Shown here one piece after another: positions 8,785-16,514 of a stretch of DNA of 64,000 nucleotides. Location of the stretch: assembly GCA_947589415.1 (NCBI GenBank), contig CANQBP010000001.1, positions 124,001 through 188,000 on the forward strand, given 5' to 3'. The notes below the pieces were generated by a model. It had not been told where the DNA came from. It saw nothing but the letters and a program-made list of their open reading frames with translations, and searched no databases. Positions within the stretch are counted from its first letter, which is position 1; the number at the start of each line of letters is the position of its first letter. A program made the translations under genes and the position numbers. The DNA is from an uncultured Clostridia bacterium. GTDB taxonomy: Bacteria; Bacillota; Clostridia; Oscillospirales; Acutalibacteraceae.

Positions 8785-8965
8785 GTTTGATTATGAAAAA
8801 TCCGTCAAGAGGCTTGAGGAAATTGTCGAAAGTTTAGAGAGCGGAGAACTTTCACTTGAAAAATCCATTGAGCTGTTTGGAGAGGGAACAAGGATTGCAG
8901 CGGATTGTTATGAAATACTTAAAAATGCGGAACAGAAAATAACAGAAATGCAGGAGCTTGAATAG
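8777..8965 (+). CDS. xseB: Exodeoxyribonuclease VII small subunit
   Basis: 62 residues, a normal size for this helical-hairpin protein. FDYEKSVKRLEEIVESLESG and LSLEKSIELFGEG are family signatures. It winds around XseA to form the active complex. The start overlaps the xseA end by eight bases, with GGAAAGG upstream, so translation of the two subunits is coupled. Confidence 0.94.
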   Translation: MSEFDYEKSVKRLEEIVESLESGELSLEKSIELFGEGTRIAADCYEILKNAEQKITEMQELE

Positions 8966-8978
8966 GAGGAATATAATT

Positions 8979-9854
8979 ATGTCAGAGTTTACGGACAGAG
9001 TTGAAAAAAAACTTATTTCATATTTGCCGAAAGCGGATAATGAGGATATAGAAAAACTGGTTTCGTCAATGGAATACAGTCTTACTGCGGGCGGCAAGAG
9101 GGTACGGCCGATGCTGACGGTTGAATTTGCAAAAATATGCGGAGGAAGTGAGGAGGCTGCCATGCCCTTTGCTTGTGCGCTTGAGATGATACATACATAT
9201 TCGCTTATACATGACGATTTGCCGTGTATGGACAACGATGACCTGCGCAGGGGCAAGCCGACAAATCATAAGGTGTACGGCGAGGCAACCGCTTTGCTTG
9301 CGGGAAATGCACTTCTTACCCATGCTTTTGAAGTATTGGTTTCAAAAGAGGCAGTTCGTTTAAACGGATATGAAAAATGTGTTAAGGCGGTAGGTGTACT
9401 TTCCGAATGTGCGGGAGTGAACGGTATGCTCGGCGGTCAGATGATTGACCTTGAAAGTGAGGGCAAGAAAACAGACGCCGAACATTTGAGAATTATGGAT
9501 AATAAAAAAACAGGCGCACTAATGACAGCAGCAGCTAAGCTCGGATGTATATCGGCAGGTGCAGCGGACGAGCAGCTTTCGGCAGCTTGTGAATATGCTT
9601 CCAATATAGGTCTTGCATTTCAAATAATTGATGATATGCTTGATGTTACTTCTACAACCGAAACGCTGGGTAAACCTGTCGGAAGTGACAATGAAAACGA
9701 AAAATCAACCTATGTCGCACTTTTGGGACTTGACGAGTGTCGCAGACTTTCGGAGGAATTAACGTACAGGGCAGTTTCCTCACTTGATATATTTAATGAA
9801 GATGCCGGAAAACTGAAGGATTTTGCATTTTATCTGCTAAAACGGGAAAAGTAA
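8979..9854 (+). CDS. ispA: Short-chain polyprenyl diphosphate synthase (farnesyl diphosphate synthase type)
   Basis: 291 residues. Condenses IPP with allylic diphosphates, probably to farnesyl diphosphate. The first aspartate-rich motif is DDLPCMDNDD, the second is IIDDMLD, and the substrate-binding GGKRVRPML is near the N-terminus. Small residues before the first motif fit a short-chain product, but chain length is inferred. ATG 8979 has AGGAGG nine bases upstream; the in-frame TTG at 8958 is inside xseB and is rejected. The gene sits just before dxs, which makes the precursor pathway's first product. Confidence 0.93.
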   Translation: MSEFTDRVEKKLISYLPKADNEDIEKLVSSMEYSLTAGGKRVRPMLTVEFAKICGGSEEAAMPFACALEMIHTYSLIHDDLPCMDNDDLRRGKPTNHKVYGEATALLAGNALLTHAFEVLVSKEAVRLNGYEKCVKAVGVLSECAGVNGMLGGQMIDLESEGKKTDAEHLRIMDNKKTGALMTAAAKLGCISAGAADEQLSAACEYASNIGLAFQIIDDMLDVTSTTETLGKPVGSDNENEKSTYVALLGLDECRRLSEELTYRAVSSLDIFNEDAGKLKDFAFYLLKREK

Positions 9855-9883
9855 TTGAAAATATTGTCCGAATGTGTTATAAT
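9855..9883 (+). promoter_or_regulatory. Promoter of the dxs-recN gene run
   Basis: TTGAAA (9855-9860), a 17-base spacer and TATAAT (9878-9883), with a TGT extended -10. It begins immediately after the ispA stop. The transcript would have a leader of about 155 bases before dxs. Confidence 0.85.
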
Positions 9884-9896
9884 AAGGATATTTGAG

Positions 9897-9940
9897 TATA
9901 TGGTATATTTGCCGCATGGTATAAATTTTACCATATAAAA
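9897..9940 (+). promoter_or_regulatory. Leader inverted repeat upstream of dxs (with copy B of the 21-bp motif)
   Basis: TATATGGTA (9897-9905) and TACCATATA (9929-9937) form a perfect 9-bp inverted repeat with a 23-base loop, starting about 14 bases past the -10. A nested smaller palindrome, ATGGTA with TACCAT, is also present. Bases 9920-9940 match 3268-3288 at 20 of 21 positions. It could be an operator or an mRNA hairpin; no known riboswitch class is recognised. Confidence 0.5.
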
Positions 9941-10045
9941 GTAAAAAAACAATGTGTAATATTCGTAATGGGTATAAATAATATACATAATGCCGTGACA
10001 TTGAGAAAATCGGAACTCACGGTAATTGTATGGGAGATTGTGAAC

Positions 10046-11929
10046 ATGACAGACAACAGCATTTTAAGCGGTGTCAGATCGCCAGCTGATCTAAAAAAGC
10101 TGTCTGCTGAAGAATTGGATATTCTCGCCGGAGAAATACGCAGTGAGATAATTGATACGGTTTCGGAAAACGGAGGACATCTTGCATCAAACCTCGGAGT
10201 TGTGGAGCTGACGATAGCTATTCATACAGTTTTTGACCTGCCGAATGACAAAGTAGTATGGGATGTCGGACATCAGAGTTATGCTCATAAGATACTTACG
10301 GGCCGATGTGATGTTCTTAATACAATTAGAACCGAAAACGGAATATCGGGTTTTCCGAAGAGAAGTGAGAGCAAATATGATGCCTTTGATACGGGACATA
10401 GCAGTACATCGGTTTCTGCGGCATTCGGCATAGCTTGTGCGGACAGTCTTAATAATGAAAAAAATTATACTATTGCCGTGATAGGTGACGGAGCGCTGAC
10501 GGGCGGATTGGCTTTTGAGGGGTTAAATTGTGCGGGGCGTTCAAAGGAAAGATTGATTGTTATTCTGAATGATAATAAAATGTCGATTTCAAAGAATGTC
10601 GGTTCAATGGCACGGTATCTTACAAAAATCAGAATACAGCCCTCATATATAAGAGCAAAGTCAAGAGTACACCGAAAACTGGACAGGTTTAACGGTGTAG
10701 GCAGGGCAATTACAAATACGATCAGAAATATAAAAAATTGGATAAAGATAAATCTGTTAGGAAACAGAAAAACAATGTTTGAGCAGCTCGGATTTAATTA
10801 CTACGGGCCTCTCAACGGTCATGATATACAACAGCTCCAATCCGCACTGAAAGCGGCAAGATATTCAAAAGGAGCCGTTCTTCTTCATGTCTGTACTGTT
10901 AAAGGCAAGGGATATGAATTTGCCGAAAAAAATCCTAAGAATTATCACGGTATATCTGCATTCGATATGGAAACGGGTGAACCGAAAAGCTCATCTAAAG
11001 GTTATTCCGATGTTTTCGGAGAGGTTATATGCAGAGCAGCGGAAAATGACAAGAGAATATGTGCAATAACGGCAGCTATGGCTATGGGAACAGGTTTGAG
11101 CGATTTTTCCAAAAAGTATAAGAACCGTTTTTTTGACGTGGGAATTGCGGAAGAACACGCCGTAACATTTGCTTCGGGTCTTGCAGCGGGCGGTATGATA
11201 CCTGTTTTTGCGGTATATTCGACATTTCTTCAAAGAAGCTATGACCAGATACTTCATGATGCAGCACTTCAAAAACTTCATATAGTACTTGCAATCGACA
11301 GGGCGGGTATAGTCGGGGAGGACGGCGAAACACATCAGGGTATATTTGATATTGCCTTTCTCGGTACGATACCGAATGTTACAATGTTTGCCCCGTCATC
11401 GTTCTATGAACTCCAAAAAATGCTGCTATGTGCGATATACGATACCGAATGTATAGCAGCGGTCAGATATCCGAGGGGAGGAGAACTCTATATCCCCGAA
11501 AAATATAAATATGACGGTGAAGATTATTCTTTTTACGGAAACAAAAAAGCAGCAGTGCTTATAGTTACATTCGGCAGAATATTTTCAAATGCCTGTACAG
11601 CATTGGAACATCTTGAAAAAAACGGTAAAGATGTATGTATATTGAAACTTAACAAGATAATGCCGATAAACGAAAATGCCGTTTATGAGGCGATGAATTT
11701 CGATGATGTGTATTTTTTTGAAGAGGGAATAAAAAACGGCGGCATAGGAGAGAGGTTTGCTTTTCTTATGTACCAAAAGGGATTTAGGAAAAATATACAG
11801 CTTGTTGCAATAGATAATTTCGTAAAGCAGGCAAAGGTGGATTCTGCTCTTGCCAAGCTCGGACTTGATGCTGAGGGAATAGAAAGAACGGTATCGGACG
11901 GTTCGTGCCGATATACGGTTGAACATTAA
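10046..11929 (+). CDS. dxs: 1-deoxy-D-xylulose-5-phosphate synthase
   Basis: 627 residues. A thiamine diphosphate enzyme that joins pyruvate and glyceraldehyde-3-phosphate, the first step of the MEP isoprenoid pathway. GHLASNLGVVELTIAIH, WDVGHQSYAHKILTGR, the ThDP motif GDGALTGGLAFEGLN with NDNKMSIS, and the transketolase-type second domain (RFFDVGIAEEHAVTFASGLA, DRAGIVGEDGETHQG) are all present. I chose ATG 10046 with GGGAG ten bases upstream; an in-frame ATG at 9968 would add 26 residues not typical of the family. The stop lies inside the next gene's upstream extension. Confidence 0.96.
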   Translation: MTDNSILSGVRSPADLKKLSAEELDILAGEIRSEIIDTVSENGGHLASNLGVVELTIAIHTVFDLPNDKVVWDVGHQSYAHKILTGRCDVLNTIRTENGISGFPKRSESKYDAFDTGHSSTSVSAAFGIACADSLNNEKNYTIAVIGDGALTGGLAFEGLNCAGRSKERLIVILNDNKMSISKNVGSMARYLTKIRIQPSYIRAKSRVHRKLDRFNGVGRAITNTIRNIKNWIKINLLGNRKTMFEQLGFNYYGPLNGHDIQQLQSALKAARYSKGAVLLHVCTVKGKGYEFAEKNPKNYHGISAFDMETGEPKSSSKGYSDVFGEVICRAAENDKRICAITAAMAMGTGLSDFSKKYKNRFFDVGIAEEHAVTFASGLAAGGMIPVFAVYSTFLQRSYDQILHDAALQKLHIVLAIDRAGIVGEDGETHQGIFDIAFLGTIPNVTMFAPSSFYELQKMLLCAIYDTECIAAVRYPRGGELYIPEKYKYDGEDYSFYGNKKAAVLIVTFGRIFSNACTALEHLEKNGKDVCILKLNKIMPINENAVYEAMNFDDVYFFEEGIKNGGIGERFAFLMYQKGFRKNIQLVAIDNFVKQAKVDSALAKLGLDAEGIERTVSDGSCRYTVEH

Positions 11930-11945
11930 ATCAGAGGTGAAACAG

Positions 11946-12755
11946 GTGTCTGATAAAAAAAGATTGGACGTGTTGGTTTTTGAAAGAGGTCTTGCCGAAA
12001 GCCGTGAAAAAGCAAAGGCACTGATAATGTCCGGAGTTATATATGCGGACAATCAGAAGTCTGATAAACCCGGTACGGTATATCCCGAAAATGTCAAGTT
12101 AGAGTTAAGAGGAAATAAACCGAAGTATGTAAGCCGCGGAGGACTTAAACTGGAAAAGGCAGTATCATCGTTTCCGATAGTGCTTAACGGTGTGACAGCG
12201 ATGGACATAGGTGCTTCAACGGGCGGATTTACCGATTGTATGCTGCAAAACGGGGCAAAAAAGGTATATTCTGTTGATGTGGGGTACGGTCAGCTTGACT
12301 GGAAACTCAGAAATGATGACAGGGTTATAAATCTTGAGAGAACCAATATAAGATATGTGACTGAGGAGCAGGTATCCGATAAGATTGATTTTTTTAGTGT
12401 AGATGTATGCTTTATTTCACTGACATTGGTTCTGCCGGCAGTAAGACCTCTTCTTAGTGAAAATGCCAAAGGTGTTTGTCTTATAAAGCCGCAATTTGAG
12501 GCAGGACGGGGAAAAGTGGGAAAAAACGGAGTTGTCAGGGATAAAAACATTCACATTGAGGTAATAGAAAAAATATACGATTTCTGCCTGAAAAACGGAT
12601 ACAGCGTTCTCGGACTTGATTTTTCTCCAATAAAAGGGCCGGAGGGAAATATTGAATATCTTATGTATATCGAAAAATGTGATATGCCGATTTCGGCAGG
12701 GAATTTTGATATATGCGAGCTTGTGGAAAAGTCCCATGCGCAGCTTGATAAATAA
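11946..12755 (+). CDS. tlyA: TlyA-family rRNA 2'-O-methyltransferase
   Basis: About 269 residues. An N-terminal S4 RNA-binding domain (RLDVLVFERGLAESREKAK) and a RrmJ/FtsJ-type methyltransferase domain with the SAM loop (AMDIGASTGGFTDCML) and SVDVCFISL. Known members methylate ribosomal RNA cytidines; here the target is inferred. GTG 11946 has AGAGG nine bases upstream and gives the usual N-terminus; the upstream TTG at 11919 is unlikely. The position between dxs and nadK is the common Firmicutes order. Confidence 0.92.
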   Translation: MSDKKRLDVLVFERGLAESREKAKALIMSGVIYADNQKSDKPGTVYPENVKLELRGNKPKYVSRGGLKLEKAVSSFPIVLNGVTAMDIGASTGGFTDCMLQNGAKKVYSVDVGYGQLDWKLRNDDRVINLERTNIRYVTEEQVSDKIDFFSVDVCFISLTLVLPAVRPLLSENAKGVCLIKPQFEAGRGKVGKNGVVRDKNIHIEVIEKIYDFCLKNGYSVLGLDFSPIKGPEGNIEYLMYIEKCDMPISAGNFDICELVEKSHAQLDK

Positions 12756-12776
12756 TTATCGGAGATGGAAAATCAG

Positions 12777-13652
12777 ATGCATAGTATCAATAACGTGGCG
12801 CTTATGCCTAATTTAACGAAAAGCATAGCATATACGGTTTCGCTCGAAACAATAGATATATTGCGCAGAGGCGGCATGGAGATTTTTATGTGTTGTGACC
12901 TTAAAGACAAATATACGGATAAGGATATAAAATTTTTCCGTACAACAGATGAGCTTATAGGTGCAGCGGATCTTGTGCTTACAATAGGCGGTGACGGAAC
13001 GATTATCCATGCCGCCCGCCATGCTGCTCCTCTCCATAAACCGTTGCTGGGAATAAATACGGGCAGGCTCGGTTATGTTGCCGGTCTTGAACCCGATGAG
13101 CTTGATATGCTTAAAAGGCTGAAAACGGGACAGTACTCAATTGAAAAAAGAATGATGCTCAAGATAGTACATGAAAATATTGATGGGGTAAAGGAGTATT
13201 ATTCCATAAATGATGCGGTTATTTCAAGAGGCTCATTATCAAGGCTTATAGATATCGACGTTTCTCTTGACAAAGATTATATGTGTAATTACAGAGCAGA
13301 CGGGCTTATAGTTTCAACACCGACAGGTTCGAGCGCATATTCGCTTGCTGCCGGAGGGCCTGTTGTCGAGCCTACAATGAAGTGCATAGTTATGACGCCC
13401 ATATGCCCGCATTCGCTTTTTGCAAGATCAGTCATATTCAGTCATTCCTCCGAGCTTGTAATTACGGCATCGTGCGATGACGAAACGGAAGTATTCCTTA
13501 CAATAGACGGTGTTAAGACGGTTACGGTAAAAAAAGCGGATTACGTGTCGGTAACATCATCAAATATTGAGGCGGAATTTATAAATCTTAAAGACAAGTC
13601 ATTTTATAGGGTGCTGAATGATAAATTTGCGAAAAAGGGTGATGGCGGGTGA
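12777..13652 (+). CDS. nadK: NAD kinase
   Basis: About 291 residues. Makes NADP from NAD and ATP. The GGDGT motif is at residues 71-75, followed by LGINTGRLGYVA, the NAD-binding TPTGSSAYSLAAGGPVV, and the conserved ITPICPHSLFARS-like segment (here MTPICPHSLFARS). ATG 12777 is preferred, since GGAG lies 12 bases upstream; ATG 12765 directly abuts that GGAG. The gene end overlaps argR as GTGA. Confidence 0.95.
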   Translation: MHSINNVALMPNLTKSIAYTVSLETIDILRRGGMEIFMCCDLKDKYTDKDIKFFRTTDELIGAADLVLTIGGDGTIIHAARHAAPLHKPLLGINTGRLGYVAGLEPDELDMLKRLKTGQYSIEKRMMLKIVHENIDGVKEYYSINDAVISRGSLSRLIDIDVSLDKDYMCNYRADGLIVSTPTGSSAYSLAAGGPVVEPTMKCIVMTPICPHSLFARSVIFSHSSELVITASCDDETEVFLTIDGVKTVTVKKADYVSVTSSNIEAEFINLKDKSFYRVLNDKFAKKGDGG

Positions 13653-14113
13653 AAACGTTAAGGCAGACAAAAATTATTGAGCTTATAAAAAACAACAGCA
13701 TAGAAACGCAGACCGAGCTTTTGAAAATGCTGAGGCATGAAGGATATAAGGTCACTCAAGCAACAGTATCAAGGGATATTAAGGAACTGCGCCTCATAAA
13801 GGTACTCGATAGTGACGGGCAATACAGATATGCCTGCGATACAGCCGATTCGGAAGATGAAAAGTCACATTCCTATTTGCTTTCAACGGCAGTGATAGGT
13901 GTTGAATGTTCCCGCTCGCTTGCTGTCATCAAAACACGAAGCGGTATGGCGCAAGCGGTATGTGCAGCCATTGATTCTATGCAGCGTGCGGGTGTTATGG
14001 GTTCGATTGCGGGAGATGACACTATATTTGTAGCAACAAGGACAGATGCCGCCGCCGCTGCTTTTGTGTCGGATCTCAGAGAACTTATAGGTGCGGGTGG
14101 CAACAGGACATAA
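13649..14113 (+). CDS. argR: Arginine repressor ArgR
   Basis: 154 residues from a GTG start overlapping nadK by four bases. The N-terminal winged helix reads KIIELIKNNSIETQTELL and then QATVSRDIKELRLIKV, the classic ArgR recognition helix. The C-terminal oligomerisation and arginine-binding domain has TRSGMAQAVCAAIDSM and GSIAGDDTIFVATR. It represses arginine biosynthesis as a hexamer when arginine is bound. No arginine genes are in this window; the nadK-argR-recN order is common in Firmicutes and does not itself imply a regulon here. Confidence 0.95.
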   Translation: MKTLRQTKIIELIKNNSIETQTELLKMLRHEGYKVTQATVSRDIKELRLIKVLDSDGQYRYACDTADSEDEKSHSYLLSTAVIGVECSRSLAVIKTRSGMAQAVCAAIDSMQRAGVMGSIAGDDTIFVATRTDAAAAAFVSDLRELIGAGGNRT

Positions 14114-14148
14114 GCCGCCGCACAACAGGAAATTCGGGAGTTTTGAAT

Positions 14149-15813
14149 ATGCTTAAAAATCTTTACATAGAAAATATAGCAGTTATAGAAAAAACAACTA
14201 TTGATTTTACAAAGGGACTTAACGTCTTGACGGGCGAAACAGGTGCAGGTAAATCAATAGTAATAGATTCAATAAATGCCATTCTCGGTAATCGTACATC
14301 AAAGGATCTCATAAGGAATGGTGCCGACAGCGCATTTGTAAGTGCGGAATTTGAGGAGCTTTCGGAAAGAACGGTCAATGCACTCGGAGAATACGGTTTT
14401 ACTCTTGAGGAGGACGGCTCGTTGATGATACAGAGGGAGCTTACGGTCAGCGGAAAGGGAAAATGCCGAATAAACGGCAGACCTGCTGCTGTCAGTGTCC
14501 TAAAAGAACTTGGAAAGTATCTTATAGATATACACGGTCAACACGCAAGCTATGAGCTTATGTCACCGGAAATGCATATTACATATATAGATAAATTAGG
14601 AGAATATGGCGATGAACTTGCGCAATACCGTACAGCGTACAGAAAATATGTACATTTAAAAAATGAATTTGATAAGGCTGTAACAGATGAAAGCGAAAGG
14701 GCAAGAAGGCTTGATTTGTTGAAATATCAGGTTGACGAGCTTGAAGCAGCGGATTTTTATTCGGGTGAATATGAGGAACTGACGGAGAAAAAGCGCATAA
14801 TTGAAAATAAAGAAAAGATAGCCTCTTCTCTTAATGAGGCGCATGAATATTTGAGCGGCGGTGAGGAAAGTGACGGTGCTGTACGGCTGCTCGAAATGGC
14901 TTGTGACAGCCTTGCGGATATATCCGATTTTATGACGGAGTCCGAGGAGATAGCGTCAAGAATCCGCAGTGCAATATATGAGCTTGAGGATTGCCGTGAT
15001 GAATTGACGGATTTGTTTGAGGCATCGGATACCGAAACGGAAAGTCTTGAAGAAATAGAGGACAGACTGGACTTAATATACAGACTCGGAAAGAAATACG
15101 GCAATACAATAGATGAAATGCTTGCTTTTCTTGAAAATGCAAAAAAGGAACTTGAATATCTCGAAAGATTTGACGAAAACAGAGAAGAACTCAAAAGGTC
15201 GTGTGAAGAAGCAAAGAATAAGGCGATTGAACTTGCAAGGGATATATCTTTAAAACGGAGAAAAATTTCCGATAAATTTGCATTATCGGTAAAAAAGGAA
15301 ATGACATATCTTGATATGCCGAATGTCGAGTTGGTAATAAGACGGGAAGATTGTGAACTTAATATAAACGGTTGTGACGATGTTGAGATACTTATATCCA
15401 CAAACCCCGGCGAACAGCCTAAACCCGTTGCAAAAATTGCTTCGGGCGGTGAGCTTTCGAGAATGATGCTTGCAATAAAGAATGTTCTTGCGGATAGGGA
15501 TAACACGGATACTCTTATTTTTGATGAGGTTGATACCGGTATCAGCGGAAGTGCTGCTCAAAAGGTAGGTTTTAAACTCAAAGAGGTATCCAAAAGCAGG
15601 CAGGTGCTTTGTGTCACTCACCTTGCACAAATTGCCGCACTTGCCGACAGTCATTTTAAAATAGCAAAAAGCGTGAGTGACGGAAAAACTTATACGAATG
15701 TCACTCCTTTAGACCATGACGGCAGGAAGTATGAACTTGCCCGAATCATCGGAGGAGTTGAAATAACACAAACAACACTTGATTATGCGGAGGAACTGCT
15801 TAATCAAAACTAA
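14149..15813 (+). CDS. recN: DNA repair protein RecN
   Basis: 554 residues, SMC-like. Walker A is GETGAGKS at residues 29-36; a long charged coiled coil fills the middle; the signature ASGGELSRMMLAIK and Walker B TLIFDEVDTGISG are in the C-terminal half, with CVTHLAQIAALAD. RecN acts at double-strand breaks. ATG 14149 follows CGGGAG with good spacing; the TTG at 14143 is rejected. A 35-base gap separates it from argR. Confidence 0.95.
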   Translation: MLKNLYIENIAVIEKTTIDFTKGLNVLTGETGAGKSIVIDSINAILGNRTSKDLIRNGADSAFVSAEFEELSERTVNALGEYGFTLEEDGSLMIQRELTVSGKGKCRINGRPAAVSVLKELGKYLIDIHGQHASYELMSPEMHITYIDKLGEYGDELAQYRTAYRKYVHLKNEFDKAVTDESERARRLDLLKYQVDELEAADFYSGEYEELTEKKRIIENKEKIASSLNEAHEYLSGGEESDGAVRLLEMACDSLADISDFMTESEEIASRIRSAIYELEDCRDELTDLFEASDTETESLEEIEDRLDLIYRLGKKYGNTIDEMLAFLENAKKELEYLERFDENREELKRSCEEAKNKAIELARDISLKRRKISDKFALSVKKEMTYLDMPNVELVIRREDCELNINGCDDVEILISTNPGEQPKPVAKIASGGELSRMMLAIKNVLADRDNTDTLIFDEVDTGISGSAAQKVGFKLKEVSKSRQVLCVTHLAQIAALADSHFKIAKSVSDGKTYTNVTPLDHDGRKYELARIIGGVEITQTTLDYAEELLNQN

Positions 15814-15830
15814 AAGGAGGATTTTTTACT

Positions 15831-16172
15831 ATGGATTGTTTATTTTGCAGTATTATCAAGGGGGATATCCCCTCAACAAAGGTTTATGAGGACGAAACGG
15901 TTTATGCTTTCAAGGACATAAATCCTATGGCGCCCGTTCATATTCTTATTGTTCCAAAGCAGCATATATCATCAATAAATGATGTTACGGAGGAAAACAG
16001 TGCGGTTATTTCTCATATATATGAGGTTGCCGCTATGCTTGCAAAGGAACTGGGTATATCGGAAAGCGGATATCGTGTTGTATCAAACTGCGGAGCTGAC
16101 GGCGGTCAGACGGTATTCCACCTGCATTTTCATATTCTCGGCGGCAAAAAGCTAAATGTTACTATGTGCTGA
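15831..16172 (+). CDS. HIT-family nucleotide phosphohydrolase (Hint type)
   Basis: 113 residues. The HIT motif is HLHFHILGG, and the start CLFCSIIKGDIPS with Cys-x-x-Cys is typical of the Hint branch, as is VPKQHISSINDV. Such proteins are dimers that hydrolyse nucleoside phosphoramidates; the physiological substrate is unclear. AAAGGAGG lies upstream of ATG 15831. It sits 17 bases after recN and 27 before a chorismate mutase. Confidence 0.93.
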   Translation: MDCLFCSIIKGDIPSTKVYEDETVYAFKDINPMAPVHILIVPKQHISSINDVTEENSAVISHIYEVAAMLAKELGISESGYRVVSNCGADGGQTVFHLHFHILGGKKLNVTMC

Positions 16173-16199
16173 AAAATCTGATTTTGGGGGGTTTTATAA

Positions 16200-16490
16200 A
16201 TGGACGTGAAGAAATGTGAAAGCCTTGAGGAGGTCAGGAGTAACATAGATAGGATTGATAATGATATTATTAGGCTTATAGCGGAGAGAGGAACATTTGT
16301 ACTCCAAGCATCACGATTTAAAAAGTCCGAGGAGGGAGTAAAGGATACCTCAAGAGTTGAAGCAGTAATAAAAAATGTCCGTGAAAAGGCGGAAAAATAC
16401 GGTGCCGATCCCGATATGACAGAGGCACTGTACAGGGAAATGATTCGCAGATTTACAAATATGGAAATGAAAGAATTTCATAACATATGA
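16200..16490 (+). CDS. Chorismate mutase, AroQ type
   Basis: 96 residues, a free-standing monofunctional size. The AroQ helix 1 reads VRSNIDRIDNDIIRLIAERG, and RFK, R in SRVEAVIKNVREKAEKYG and the C-terminal MTEALYREMIRRFTNME helix complete the fold. It converts chorismate to prephenate for phenylalanine and tyrosine. GGGGGG precedes ATG 16200. No other shikimate gene is present nearby, so this copy lies apart from its pathway here. Confidence 0.88.
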   Translation: MDVKKCESLEEVRSNIDRIDNDIIRLIAERGTFVLQASRFKKSEEGVKDTSRVEAVIKNVREKAEKYGADPDMTEALYREMIRRFTNMEMKEFHNI

Positions 16491-16514
16491 TTATTGATTT
16501 GGAGGGATAAGAAA

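Noticed and set aside
14757-15506. A long open frame on the minus strand opposite recN
   Set aside because: It is the antisense of the charged coiled coil. Its product is Ser-rich low complexity and has no start signal.
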